This document shows, piece after piece, positions 1-8,012 of a DNA stretch of 64,000 bases. The notes beneath the pieces were generated by a model that saw nothing but the letters and a program-made list of their open reading frames with translations, was not told the DNA's origin and searched no databases. A program made the translations under genes and the position numbers. Every line of letters starts with the position of its first letter. Position 1 is the first letter of the stretch. Source of the DNA: CAWUIO01 sp963922455 (GTDB lineage Bacteria > Bacteroidota > Bacteroidia > Cytophagales > Microscillaceae); the NCBI GenBank assembly GCA_963922455.1, contig CAWUIO010000006.1:36020-100019 (forward strand), given 5' to 3'.

Positions 1-1812
1 GAGAATACTATTGACAAAACCCTCAAAAAAGCCCAGAATCTTCAAAAAGACATCGATAATCTAGAAAACAAGCTCCGAAACAAGCAAAAGCTAGATTATC
101 AGGATAAAAAACTCGCCGAAGATATCCTAAAAAAGCGGGAAGACTTAATGCAGGAGATTCAAAAGCTCCAAGAACAAAACCAAAACATCAACGAAAAGCA
201 AGAGCGTTTCTCCGAACTGGATGAGCAAGTGGCCGAAAAAATGGAGCAACTTCAACAGTTGATGGACGAATTGATGGACGAGGAAACAAAGAAACTCTAC
301 GAAGAACTCAAAAAACTACTCGAGCAAAACCGGAACAACGATGCCGTACTAGACAAGCTGGAAGAGATCAACCAAAAAGAAAGCTTCCTGGAAAAAGAAT
401 TGGAGAGGGCCCTCGAGATGTTTAAGCAATTGCAGTTTGAGCAAAAACTAGAAGAGACCATTGATGAATTAGAAGAACTGGCCGAAGATCAAAAAGAACT
501 TTCGGAGCAATCGGAAAAGCTAGACGAACAAAAAGGAAATGACGAAAGCAAATCTGAAGAAGCCAAAGAAATAGAAGAGAAGCAGGAAGATATCAATGAA
601 AAATTTGAAGAACTGCAAGAAGAGATGGAGGAACTGGAAGAGCTAGACCAAGACCTGGAGAACCCGAACGGGATGAAAGAGAATAATGAAGACATGCAAA
701 ATGAACAGATGGAGATCTCCGAAGAAATGAAAAAAGCCCTCGAGCAACTCCAAAAGCAACAAATGAACAAAGCCGGAAAGTCCCAGAAAAATGCCGGTGA
801 ACAAATGCAAAAAATGGCTGAACAAATGGGCCAGATGCAGTCCAGCATGCAGATGGAGCAAATGATGGAAGATATGGACGACCTTCGGGCCATCTTGGAA
901 AACTTAGTGAAGCTTTCTTTTGACCAAGAACAACTGATGAAAGACTTCAAAAACGTTAACTTGTCCGATCCACGTTTTATCCAACTGGCCCAACAGCAGC
1001 TCAAACTACGAGACGATGCCAAAATCATTGAGGACAGCCTCCAAGCCTTGGCCAAACGCGTATTTCAAATACAGTCTTTCGTAACGCGGGAAGTTGGGGA
1101 AATGAATAATTATATGGACGAGAGTTCGGATATGATCAAACAACGCAAATTGGGCAATGCTATTTCCAAACAACAATTTGCGATGACTTCTATGAACAAC
1201 CTCGCCCTGATGCTGAGCGATGTCTTGCAACAAATGCAGCAAGCTATGCAAAATGCCATGGCCATGCCTTCGCAAGGCAAGGGAAAACCCCAAAAAAGCC
1301 CTAACTTGAGTAAATTACAACAGAGTCTTGGCCAAAAAATAGATCAATTGAAACGAAGTGGCAAAACAGGTCGGGAACTTTCCGAAGAATTAGCTAAACT
1401 TGCCGCTGAGCAGGAACGTATTCGCCGAGCCTTGCAAGAATTACAGAAAATGACGGGAGGTGATGCAGCGCTAAAAGAAAAATTAGCCAAGCAAATCCAG
1501 GAGATCCAAAAGGAAATGGAGAAAAATGAAGAAGACCTGGTCAACAAGCGAATTCAAAATATAAGCAAAGAAAGGCTGAAAAAAATTGAAACACGCCTCC
1601 TCGAATCGGAAAAAGCCGTAAAAGAACAAGGGGAGGAAGAACAAAGAAAAGCCGATCAAGCCAAGGACAAAACCAAAAAAGTCCCCCCAAGTCTTGAGCA
1701 ATACCTGCGTAATAAAGAAAAGCAAATTGAACTTTTAAAAACCATACCTCCGGCTTTATCTCCGTATTACAAAAAAGAGGTTGATGAATATTTTGAAAAA
1801 ATCGATAAATAA
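1..1812 (+). CDS. DUF4175-type coiled-coil protein, C-terminal part (5' end outside window)
   Basis: The reading frame is already open at base 1, so only the last 603 codons are visible; the first Met, at base 148, is internal. The visible part is almost entirely Glu/Lys/Gln-rich coiled coil with a Met/Gln-rich stretch around bases 690-860, and it ends in a short non-coiled tail (SPYYKKEVDEYFEKI). This composition and tail, followed at once by an RsbW-like ATPase and ybeY, is the arrangement I know for Bacteroidota DUF4175 proteins, which carry N-terminal membrane helices before the coil. The function is unknown; a membrane-anchored scaffold is plausible. The gap to the next gene is 12 bp, so the two are probably co-transcribed. 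Confidence 0.75.
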   Translation, partial: ENTIDKTLKKAQNLQKDIDNLENKLRNKQKLDYQDKKLAEDILKKREDLMQEIQKLQEQNQNINEKQERFSELDEQVAEKMEQLQQLMDELMDEETKKLYEELKKLLEQNRNNDAVLDKLEEINQKESFLEKELERALEMFKQLQFEQKLEETIDELEELAEDQKELSEQSEKLDEQKGNDESKSEEAKEIEEKQEDINEKFEELQEEMEELEELDQDLENPNGMKENNEDMQNEQMEISEEMKKALEQLQKQQMNKAGKSQKNAGEQMQKMAEQMGQMQSSMQMEQMMEDMDDLRAILENLVKLSFDQEQLMKDFKNVNLSDPRFIQLAQQQLKLRDDAKIIEDSLQALAKRVFQIQSFVTREVGEMNNYMDESSDMIKQRKLGNAISKQQFAMTSMNNLALMLSDVLQQMQQAMQNAMAMPSQGKGKPQKSPNLSKLQQSLGQKIDQLKRSGKTGRELSEELAKLAAEQERIRRALQELQKMTGGDAALKEKLAKQIQEIQKEMEKNEEDLVNKRIQNISKERLKKIETRLLESEKAVKEQGEEEQRKADQAKDKTKKVPPSLEQYLRNKEKQIELLKTIPPALSPYYKKEVDEYFEKIDK

Positions 1813-1824
1813 ATTATACACATA

Positions 1825-2226
1825 ATGAGCCTATTTAAGCTAAAATTTCCCTCCCTAATGGAAAACATTAGAATTGTGGAAAGCTTTATAGACAATGCCA
1901 AAGATAAACACGATATAAACGACGATATCTACGGCAATATCATGATTGCCGTCACCGAGTCTGTTAACAATGCCATCAAACACGGTAACCACGAAGACGA
2001 AAAGAAAAACGTCAACCTGTTTATGGAATTGACCAACCATCGGATTCGCTTTGTGATCGAGGATGAAGGCCCTGGCTTTGACTTTACCGACTTGCACGAC
2101 CCCACGGCCCCCGAAAACTTAGAAAAACCCGGTGGCCGGGGCATTTTCTTGATGAAAAGCCTATCCGATGAGGTAAATTTTGATAATAATGGGAGTATGG
2201 TGGAGCTGGTATTTTACGTTGACTAA
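1825..2226 (+). CDS. RsbW-like anti-sigma/serine kinase-type ATPase
   Basis: This 133-residue protein is a stand-alone GHKL (HATPase_c_2) domain. The N box ESVNNAIKHGN is at residues 45-55, the G1 box DEGPGFD at 80-86 and the G2 box GGRGIFLMKSL at 103-113, all intact. In Bacteroidota such proteins are annotated as anti-sigma regulatory factors or RsbW-like serine/threonine kinases; the partner is unknown and no anti-sigma antagonist is visible here. It starts 12 bp after the DUF4175 gene and is followed by ybeY, a conserved order in the phylum, so it is probably in one operon with both. Confidence 0.85.
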   Translation: MSLFKLKFPSLMENIRIVESFIDNAKDKHDINDDIYGNIMIAVTESVNNAIKHGNHEDEKKNVNLFMELTNHRIRFVIEDEGPGFDFTDLHDPTAPENLEKPGGRGIFLMKSLSDEVNFDNNGSMVELVFYVD

Positions 2227-2273
2227 GCCTCTCCCTCTCTTTTTCTGCTCACAGGCTCCCAACCCCTAAGTCA

Positions 2274-2699
2274 TTGCTTACTTACTGCTTTGAAGATACG
2301 CCTTTTACCCTAGACCACTCCGAAGAGCTCAATCCCTGGATTGAAGCCCTCATCCAGGAAGAAGGACATGAATTGGCCGAGCTTTCCTATATTTTTTGCT
2401 CTGATGACTACCTGCTTGAGATCAATAAAACCTACCTACAACACGATTATTACACCGATGTAATCACCTTTGACCACAGTGAAGAGGATCATCTAGTCGA
2501 GGGAGATATTTTTATTAGTGTAGAGCGGGTACACGAAAATTCCCAAAATTTCCAAGAAGAATTCTGGCAAGAGCTATACCGGGTGATGGCTCACGGAGTC
2601 TTACACCTTCTGGGATACCAAGACAAAAGCAAACAAGACACCCAAACCATGCGGGCCAAAGAAGATTACTACCTCAGCAAAGCACCCCACCGGCCTTAG
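2274..2699 (+). CDS. ybeY: Endoribonuclease YbeY (16S rRNA maturation)
   Basis: This 141-residue protein has the YbeY zinc motif HGVLHLLGYQD at residues 107-117. The third ligand position is Asp in place of His, as I recall for other Bacteroidota YbeY proteins. YbeY is a single-strand-specific metallo-endoribonuclease involved in 16S rRNA 3' end processing and ribosome quality control. The start used is TTG at 2274: no ATG lies in frame nearby, and the resulting N-terminus (LTYCFEDTPFTL) aligns with the usual beginning of the family. It follows the RsbW-like gene by 47 bp. The 3' end overlaps the end of a small convergent ORF by 4 bp. Confidence 0.88.
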   Translation: MLTYCFEDTPFTLDHSEELNPWIEALIQEEGHELAELSYIFCSDDYLLEINKTYLQHDYYTDVITFDHSEEDHLVEGDIFISVERVHENSQNFQEEFWQELYRVMAHGVLHLLGYQDKSKQDTQTMRAKEDYYLSKAPHRP

Positions 2700-2893
2700 G
2701 GCGTAGCAGGTCCTTTTTCTTCTTGTTCTCGTAAATCAGCCTGCCTTCTCAAATATTTCCGAAAAATAGACCAAGACACAAAAAATGAGATGAAAATGGT
2801 GACCAGGATGGCTTTGAAGATGGGATAAAGACAAAACAGCATTTTTCTTTTTAAATTACAAAAAAGAATCCTTACGCCGATTACTGTATTCAT
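2696..2893 (-). CDS. Small single-pass membrane protein (hypothetical)
   Basis: A 65-codon frame has one strong hydrophobic helix (about residues 23-44) followed by a charged cytoplasmic-type tail with Arg/Lys/Glu and a Pro end. It is convergent with ybeY, with a 4-bp end overlap, and divergent from the gene at 2912. A start at the internal Met (residue 18) would give a shorter protein that begins directly at the helix. I do not recognise the family. The helix-plus-basic-tail layout and its snug fit between neighbours favour a real gene, but a chance ORF cannot be excluded. Confidence 0.4.
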   Translation of the reverse strand: MNTVIGVRILFCNLKRKMLFCLYPIFKAILVTIFISFFVSWSIFRKYLRRQADLREQEEKGPATP

Positions 2894-2911
2894 TTATTTT
2901 TAGGAAAAGCT

Positions 2912-3988
2912 ATGCTTTCCAAACAAGCTATTTTCTCTTCCCAGCCCTTACTTAGCCTAGAAGTAAGCCACCAATATTATTATCAAGCCACGGCCCAAGG
3001 CTTTTGTGAGTGGATGCTCTCACCGTCGAGCCAGGAAACCCTTCCCCGTTGGGGGGTTTATGCTCAAAAAAAAGGGAGCAAACTCCTCCTTTTCATTCGG
3101 GATGATCGCGAAGCTGCGTTTACGCAATGGCTAGCATCCAAAGAAGAATCCCGCTTAGCCATACAACTGAAAGCCCTAAACCCTCACTGGCTTCACATCA
3201 CCGAACTCCCTCTTACGATCCAACCCGGGCAGGGCATACTTTACTTCCACAATCCCGCTAGTCCAGGTTCGTATAGCAAGCAGATGGATTCACCACAATA
3301 CTTAAAAGTGGTCCCCATACAATCGCTTCCTGCCCAAACGCTTAAGCAGCTCATGCACCAAACACCCCCTGGGGAAGCCTTCAAACTTCCAGGAGATAAC
3401 ACTTCATACCCTCAAGTCCAAGAAGGGGCCTATACCTTGCCTAGCCCCGAGCCAACAAACCCTTCCTACTTGCTTCTCCATCGGCCCTTGCCCCCAAAGC
3501 GTTTCGCTTGGATAGACCTCGTTTTGCATCCCTACATGAAAGAAAGTTGGGCCCAAGACATCAAAGCCGGGACCCCTCCGCAGACTTTCAGCTACCAAAT
3601 CCGCTTTCCTAACCGCAAGGCCTACTGGCGTTATTGGTTTATCATGGCCCCGCATCGCCCCTTGCAAAGTATCCAAGATTTGACAATTTACTCAGAGGAT
3701 TCTCGTTTGGCTTTTAGTGAAAAAAAGCCCTACCGGCATAAGTCGGGCAATTGGGCTTGGGTTTTGGAATCAAACCAAGCTCTTGACTTATACGAAAAAC
3801 CTCCGTATCGGGTCCAGGTCGACATTACCTGGAACCCCCAATACCGCTCCCAAGAAGCCCAATATGCAGGAAGAAGGTCCGATACGATGAGCATTCCTCT
3901 CCCCGTTCCCCGCCCAGAATCCTTATATCCCGAAACGCAGCAAAATGAAACCCGTCTGTATGCCGATATCCCCGTTAAAATCCCTTAG
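2912..3988 (+). CDS. Uncharacterised protein; resembles a family found beside contractile-tail genes
   Basis: This 358-residue soluble protein has no signal peptide or membrane helix. Its N-terminus (LLSLEVSHQYYYQA) and a central segment (YQIRFPNRKAYWRYWFI) recall a poorly described family I associate with phage-tail-like or extracellular contractile injection clusters, where the patterns are a start like LxxxVxHxYY and a core like FxxRxxxWRYY. That resemblance is from memory and no tail genes are in the window, so I give no function. It stands alone and is followed by an inverted pair of the 130-bp repeat element. Confidence 0.55.
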   Translation: MLSKQAIFSSQPLLSLEVSHQYYYQATAQGFCEWMLSPSSQETLPRWGVYAQKKGSKLLLFIRDDREAAFTQWLASKEESRLAIQLKALNPHWLHITELPLTIQPGQGILYFHNPASPGSYSKQMDSPQYLKVVPIQSLPAQTLKQLMHQTPPGEAFKLPGDNTSYPQVQEGAYTLPSPEPTNPSYLLLHRPLPPKRFAWIDLVLHPYMKESWAQDIKAGTPPQTFSYQIRFPNRKAYWRYWFIMAPHRPLQSIQDLTIYSEDSRLAFSEKKPYRHKSGNWAWVLESNQALDLYEKPPYRVQVDITWNPQYRSQEAQYAGRRSDTMSIPLPVPRPESLYPETQQNETRLYADIPVKIP

Positions 3989-4014
3989 AAAATAGCCTAA
4001 GGCCCCTAGGGTTT

Positions 4015-4144
4015 GGGGCTGCCCCCGGCGATGGTCCTCTACTGCCCAACAAGTTCTCAAGTACCGCCGGGGTCGGGCTTTCGCGACTCGCCGGCCAGCG
4101 CACAAACCAGCGGCGGGCTCAAACAAACGCTCTATCCCTCAGCC
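4015..4144 (+). repeat. 130-bp structured repeat element, copy 1 (sense, after the gene at 2912)
   Basis: It begins 27 nt after the stop codon at 3988. The outer stem here is GGCTG/CAGCC instead of the usual GGCTT/AAGCC. The inner stem is CCCCGGCG/CGCCGGGG instead of CCCGCGC/GCGCGGG. Both sides of each stem changed together. The inner-stem loop of about 34 nt is unique to this copy. It forms an inverted pair with the copy at 4382-4512. Confidence 0.85.
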
Positions 4145-4381
4145 GATTTTGAGAACCGGGAACCGGGACGGGAGTTAAGTGGTGAGAGGGTTTTGTTGCC
4201 TGCTTGCTCGCAAATGTTTAGCGCTCACCTCTTTCGGGCAGTTGTCTTGCCCTTTCGGCCTTTAAATATGGAGAGTAGCATTGAAAATGCCCGAAGAAAT
4301 ACAGGCACTTGGGAAATGCACCCAGCACAAAAAAGTCCCGCCTCCCGGTTCCCGTCTCCATATCTCTCCTCTCTCTTCTTC
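4145..4381. other. Spacer between inverted repeat copies, with its own inverted arms
   Basis: This stretch holds no convincing gene. Its left edge carries a purine-rich GGGAACCGGGA-type stretch near 4155 and its right edge the complementary CTCCCGGTTCCCGTCTCC near 4341-4358. The pairing between repeat copies 1 and 2 therefore extends inward for some distance. A pyrimidine tract (about 4360-4380) abuts the second copy. Short frames seen here look like non-coding GC-rich sequence. Confidence 0.5.
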
Positions 4382-4512
4382 AGCTTAGGGATAGAGCGGC
4401 ATGTTTGAGCTCGTGCAGGCCTGGTGGGGAAAGGCAGCGAGTAGCGAAAGCCCGACCCGCGCGGCAACAGATGGGCCCATGGCTAGTACCTGCCTTAGCG
4501 CGGGGAAGCCCC
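4382..4512 (-). repeat. 130-bp structured repeat element, copy 2 (inverted partner of copy 1)
   Basis: Read on the minus strand it has outer ends GGCTT/AAGCT (one G-U pair), inner stem CCCGCGC/GCGCGGG, the conserved GGGCTTTCGCTACTCGC block and the conserved CTCTATCCCTAAGC end. It lies 89 bp upstream of dinB and not after a stop codon, so it breaks the usual 3'-end placement. Together with copy 1 it could form a cruciform or long hairpin. Confidence 0.85.
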
Positions 4513-4600
4513 AAAAATGCCTTAAATTTTTTTAATCCGATGCCCTGAAAGACAGAAAATGCCCCGTTTTTTGCTCCTATAATTTAAAACTACGCACACC

Positions 4601-5689
4601 ATGAGTCAAAACCGGCAAATCATGCACGTAGACATGGATGCATTCTTCGCCTCGGTAGAGCAGCGGGACCGTCCCGAACTACGCGGCAAACCGGTAGCGG
4701 TTGGGGGAGGTAGCGAGCGCGGAGTGGTAGCGGCCGCAAGTTATGAAGCCCGGAAGTTTGGCGTATTCTCGGCCATGTCCTCCCGAAAAGCCAAACAAAA
4801 CTGCCCGGAATTGATTTTTGTTCGCCCCCGCTTTGAAGTGTATAAGGAAGTATCCTATCAAATACGCGATATCTTTGCCGAATACAGTGATTTGATCGAG
4901 CCTCTATCCTTAGATGAAGCGTATCTAGATATCAGTGAAAGGAGCCATACCTGGGAAGAAGCCTGGGAAATAGGCCAAAGCATCAAATCGCGGATCAAGG
5001 AAGAAACCCAACTGACGGCCTCAGCCGGTATTTCCATCAATAAATTCCTAGCCAAGATTGCCTCCGACTTCCGCAAGCCCAATGGCTTGATGCTCATCCG
5101 CCCCGAAGAAGCTGATGGTTTTTTGAAAAAACTAGCCATTCATAAATTCCACGGGATCGGAAAAGTTACAGCCGCCAAAATGAAAGCCTTGGGTATCCAT
5201 AGTGGGGCCGATCTTATGAAATGGTCAAAACCTGACCTAGTAAGGAAGTTTGGCAAAATGGGGGGATTTTTTTATCACATCGCCCGGGCCGAAGACTTTC
5301 GCCCGGTCAACCCCCATCGTATCCGTAAATCGGTAGGGGCCGAACGCACCTTTTCGGAAGACCTCGTAGAGCTGCCCGAATTACAAATTGCCTTGAGAAA
5401 TATTGCCGGTATTCTTTGGGAAAGAATGAAGAAAGGGGGATTTTACGGCCGCACGCTAACGTTGAAGATCAAATATCACAATTTCAAGCAAATTACGAGG
5501 GCCAAAACCATTCACCGCCTTCTGGACGATGAAGATATTTTAAGAAAAATGGCTGAAGAATTATTAGTTGAGCACTGGGGCGACCAGAAAAGAGTAAGAT
5601 TGCTAGGTTTACAAGTTTCTAATCGGGAATCAGAAAAAACAAAGTCCCCCAAAGGGGTTCAATTAACACTAAATTTTGATGGCGAATAA
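4601..5689 (+). CDS. dinB: DNA polymerase IV (Y-family, translesion)
   Basis: This 362-residue protein, the usual length for Pol IV, has all Y-family catalytic acidic residues: Asp11 in MHVDMDAFFASVE and Asp105/Glu106 in SLDEAYLDIS. The conserved block ASAGISINKFLAKIASDFRKP and the helix-hairpin-helix FHGIGKVTAAKM are also present. The extreme C-terminus VQLTLNF fits the sliding-clamp binding motif (QxLxLF type). It carries out error-prone bypass of damaged template bases and depends on the beta clamp. It appears monocistronic, and no LexA box is recognised upstream, where a 130-bp repeat copy sits instead. Confidence 0.95.
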   Translation: MSQNRQIMHVDMDAFFASVEQRDRPELRGKPVAVGGGSERGVVAAASYEARKFGVFSAMSSRKAKQNCPELIFVRPRFEVYKEVSYQIRDIFAEYSDLIEPLSLDEAYLDISERSHTWEEAWEIGQSIKSRIKEETQLTASAGISINKFLAKIASDFRKPNGLMLIRPEEADGFLKKLAIHKFHGIGKVTAAKMKALGIHSGADLMKWSKPDLVRKFGKMGGFFYHIARAEDFRPVNPHRIRKSVGAERTFSEDLVELPELQIALRNIAGILWERMKKGGFYGRTLTLKIKYHNFKQITRAKTIHRLLDDEDILRKMAEELLVEHWGDQKRVRLLGLQVSNRESEKTKSPKGVQLTLNFDGE

Positions 5690-5720
5690 TTTTCTAAGAC
5701 CTAATCCCTTGGTAGCCTGG

Positions 5721-5897
5721 TTAGTACAAAAACACCTTTTCGTTACGGAGGTAGCTTTCATTGATCCACATAATGGCTCGTGATTCCGTTTTGAAGTTAC
5801 GGATCCATTTAAAACCCATGTCTTTCAAGGTTTTTTTATTTTTGGCTAGATAAGCATTAACGTTGGACTGCGCGTCCTTAGTGGCTACGTAAATCAT
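5721..5897 (-). CDS. 58-residue hypothetical protein, easily missed
   Basis: On the minus strand, ATG at 5897 opens 58 codons ending at TAA (5721-5723). The product begins MIYVATKDAQSNVNAYL and ends NEKVFLY. It is basic and aromatic, with a W/N/R-rich second half, no membrane helix and no cysteine. Codon use and composition look like the neighbouring genes, and the 3' end is convergent with dinB. I do not recognise the family. It is below common ORF length cut-offs, so it could be absent from automatic annotations. Confidence 0.55.
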   Translation of the reverse strand: MIYVATKDAQSNVNAYLAKNKKTLKDMGFKWIRNFKTESRAIMWINESYLRNEKVFLY

Positions 5898-6206
5898 ACT
5901 TTTATAATAATTAGGTTATAAAAAAAAGGAATCTAAAAAGTAGCAGGAAATGATGGATTGAAGAAGAAGGTTCTGAATGCGAAGCGATGCATTTTACTCC
6001 ATTACTCAGAATAAATAGTCTGCGCTTTTGTTAATATATACGCAAAAAATGAACATAAGTTTCATACCTAAGTTGATTGGGTATCACGGAAAACTGTTAA
6101 TTTTTTGCCAGTATGGGTAGACGGGCTTACTTTTTGAACAAATTCCGTAATTATAACGCCTCCTTAGGGAACATTGTTTGCCAACATCTTAGGCGTGTTT
6201 TCTTTA
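5898..6206. other. Gene-free stretch between the small ORF and the channel gene
   Basis: AT-rich, with no frame showing coding character. It would hold the promoter of the 58-residue gene on the minus strand (near 5900-5940) and the 3' region of the channel gene. I see no strong terminator hairpin or repeat. Confidence 0.4.
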
Positions 6207-7115
6207 TTAGCCCCAAAGCCTACCTCCGCAATATTTGCAATACGAAGCATTGCTGTCATGGCCAGGCATGCCACAGTCTAAACAAGATTTTGACGCCATG
6301 GTCTTTTTCTTCTCTTGGTTCTTGTATATCTCCGCGCTGACAATACTAGAGAAAACTACGATCGTACTAAAGCCCAATAACATCAGCAAAGAAGCCAAAA
6401 ATTGCCCTAAGGTAGTCTGGGGGGCTACATCTCCGTATCCAACCGTGGTGAGGGTTACAATAGCCCAGTAGATACTTTTCGGAATACTGACAAAACCATT
6501 CTCAGGCCCTTCAATCACATACATAAAGGAGCCTATAATGGTTACGGAGATAAATACCGACAAAATGAAAATAGAAATTTTCCGTCTACTATTCCGAAGG
6601 GCTTGTACCAAGACCTGCACTTCTTTGGTATATTTAGTATACTCGATTAAGTCAAATACCCGAAATAACCTGAAAAGCCGTACCAGGCGGATTACCATGA
6701 TATAATTTACATTGACTACCTTCATCAAGCTGAAATAATTGGGAAAGATGGCAAAGAAGTCAATGATGCCCATGCCGCTAAAAATATAACGCTTAGGATC
6801 TGGAGAGGCAATCACCCGTAATATGTATTCTATGGTAAAGAGGACGGTCACGCCCCACTCGATCGTAGAAAAGGTAACTGTGAGACTCGTCTTCCATTCC
6901 GGGATGGTTTGCACGATCACAACTCCTGAGCTGATCAGGATCATGATAAGCAAAAAAATAGAAAAGCTCTTCCTTCGGTATAGCATCTTGTACAAACCAA
7001 ACCGCCACCCTCCTTTGGTGATAAAACGACGAGCTAGGGTCGTAAATGGCTTAGGAGAGCGTGATTTGCTTGACTTAGCAAGACTTTGTTCTTCCAATAG
7101 GGCGAATTGATTCAT
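6207..7115 (-). CDS. Voltage-gated potassium channel with C-terminal zinc ribbon
   Basis: This 302-residue protein has six membrane segments. S4 is RLVRLFRLFRVFDL, with Arg at every third position (voltage sensor). The pore loop carries the selectivity filter TVGYGD in the context AIVTLTTVGYGDVAPQT. About 45 residues after S6 the cytoplasmic tail ends in a four-Cys zinc-ribbon-like module: CLDCG, then CKYCG 14 residues later. The family forms tetrameric K+ channels in the inner membrane. The zinc ribbon is an uncommon ending and may serve assembly or sensing, which is inference. It is a single-gene unit, and its start follows a basic N-terminal stretch typical of cytoplasmic tails. Confidence 0.9.
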   Translation of the reverse strand: MNQFALLEEQSLAKSSKSRSPKPFTTLARRFITKGGWRFGLYKMLYRRKSFSIFLLIMILISSGVVIVQTIPEWKTSLTVTFSTIEWGVTVLFTIEYILRVIASPDPKRYIFSGMGIIDFFAIFPNYFSLMKVVNVNYIMVIRLVRLFRLFRVFDLIEYTKYTKEVQVLVQALRNSRRKISIFILSVFISVTIIGSFMYVIEGPENGFVSIPKSIYWAIVTLTTVGYGDVAPQTTLGQFLASLLMLLGFSTIVVFSSIVSAEIYKNQEKKKTMASKSCLDCGMPGHDSNASYCKYCGGRLWG

Positions 7116-7575
7116 AGAGCTTTAACCCGATTAGTCGGTATACCAACTTGTACAATATTCTTACCAATTCCTCTTCCAAGTGCGGATGTTTTAGGCTTTT
7201 CCCCAAAAGAGGGATATAAAGGTATGATGCTATATTCACGAAAAATCCTCGGTGTGTAGCGAGGGCGTTTAAACGTTTCACCCGGATAAACTTTTCTTTA
7301 TGTACGAAAGCTCAACCTAGCTGTTAGTCCAGGGTAATGTTTTAGGCCAAATTAAATCTTGCCTCCCCGCTTCATTTTAAAAAGCATGCCTTAAAAGGCC
7401 TATCTAGCAGTTTAATCAGTATACGCCCGGGCATCTTTAAATTAATTAGAAGCCCTGTGCAACCCTCGCCTAGCCAGCTTGGTCTATACTTATGAAAATA
7501 AATAGCAAAAGCTTGTAACAAAAGCCCTAGAAAAGATACTAACATAGTAACCAGACACTTAAAAAATCGTTAAAA
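7116..7575. other. Divergent intergenic region
   Basis: A 460-bp gap lies between the channel gene (minus) and the small gene at 7576 (plus). It should hold both promoters. Short frames in it are unconvincing, and I see no repeat, RNA gene or terminator. Confidence 0.4.
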
Positions 7576-7884
7576 ATGGTACAAGGTATGAAAATAAATC
7601 AGGTTAGCACAACAACCCATTCTTCTATAATTAATAAAGCCATGACCTTTTTCTCTAGTCCAAACCGTAATAAAAGAAAGCACAAGACCATCTACTGGGT
7701 CATTGATGAGCCTGAGCAGCCGGTTTCGGATACATTAGTTAAATTTTATGATGATAATGACCGTCTTCTCTTCAAAAAAATATTTCCAGAGTACAAAGCG
7801 GGGGTATTAGATGAAGTACTTATGCAACAACTAGACAAAATTAAAGACCAGATACGTCGAAAAATGTCACTGGGTAAGCTTTAA
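7576..7884 (+). CDS. Hypothetical 102-residue protein
   Basis: A small soluble basic protein with no signal peptide, no helix hydrophobic enough for a membrane and no known motif. The middle (KTIYWVIDEPEQPVSDTLVKFYDDNDRLLF) has the alternating pattern of beta strands, and the C-terminus is an amphipathic helix rich in Lys/Arg. An alternative start is the Met at residue 5. It is alone between two intergenic gaps. No function can be given. Confidence 0.6.
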   Translation: MVQGMKINQVSTTTHSSIINKAMTFFSSPNRNKRKHKTIYWVIDEPEQPVSDTLVKFYDDNDRLLFKKIFPEYKAGVLDEVLMQQLDKIKDQIRRKMSLGKL

Positions 7885-7979
7885 CAATTTGGCTTACCCT
7901 ATATTTCTCCATTACCCATCCATTTCTCCCCATATATCCCTTATTCCTTCAATTTCTAACAGATACCAAGCTTTTTCTT

Positions 7980-7987
7980 TACTTTTG
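7980..7987 (+). promoter_or_regulatory. Bacteroidota-type -7 box (TACTTTTG) before the marR gene
   Basis: It matches the Bacteroidota sigma-A -7 consensus TAnnTTTG exactly. The upstream -33 element is weak. If used, transcription would begin near 7992-7995, downstream of the ATG at 7989, which supports the ATG at 8013 as the true start of the MarR gene. Confidence 0.45.
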
Positions 7988-8012
7988 CATGATACAATTG
8001 CGAACGTATCGA

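Noticed and set aside
489..1055. 188-codon minus-strand frame inside the DUF4175 gene
   Set aside because: Ser/Cys/Phe-rich shadow of Glu/Lys-rich coiled-coil codons on the plus strand.
4013..4548. Plus-strand frames of 131 and 79 codons between the gene at 2912 and dinB
   Set aside because: They run through two repeat elements and the spacer; composition is that of GC-rich hairpin DNA and not of protein.
7075..7281. 68-codon minus-strand frame upstream of the channel gene
   Set aside because: It overlaps the channel start, lacks coding character and occupies the promoter region.
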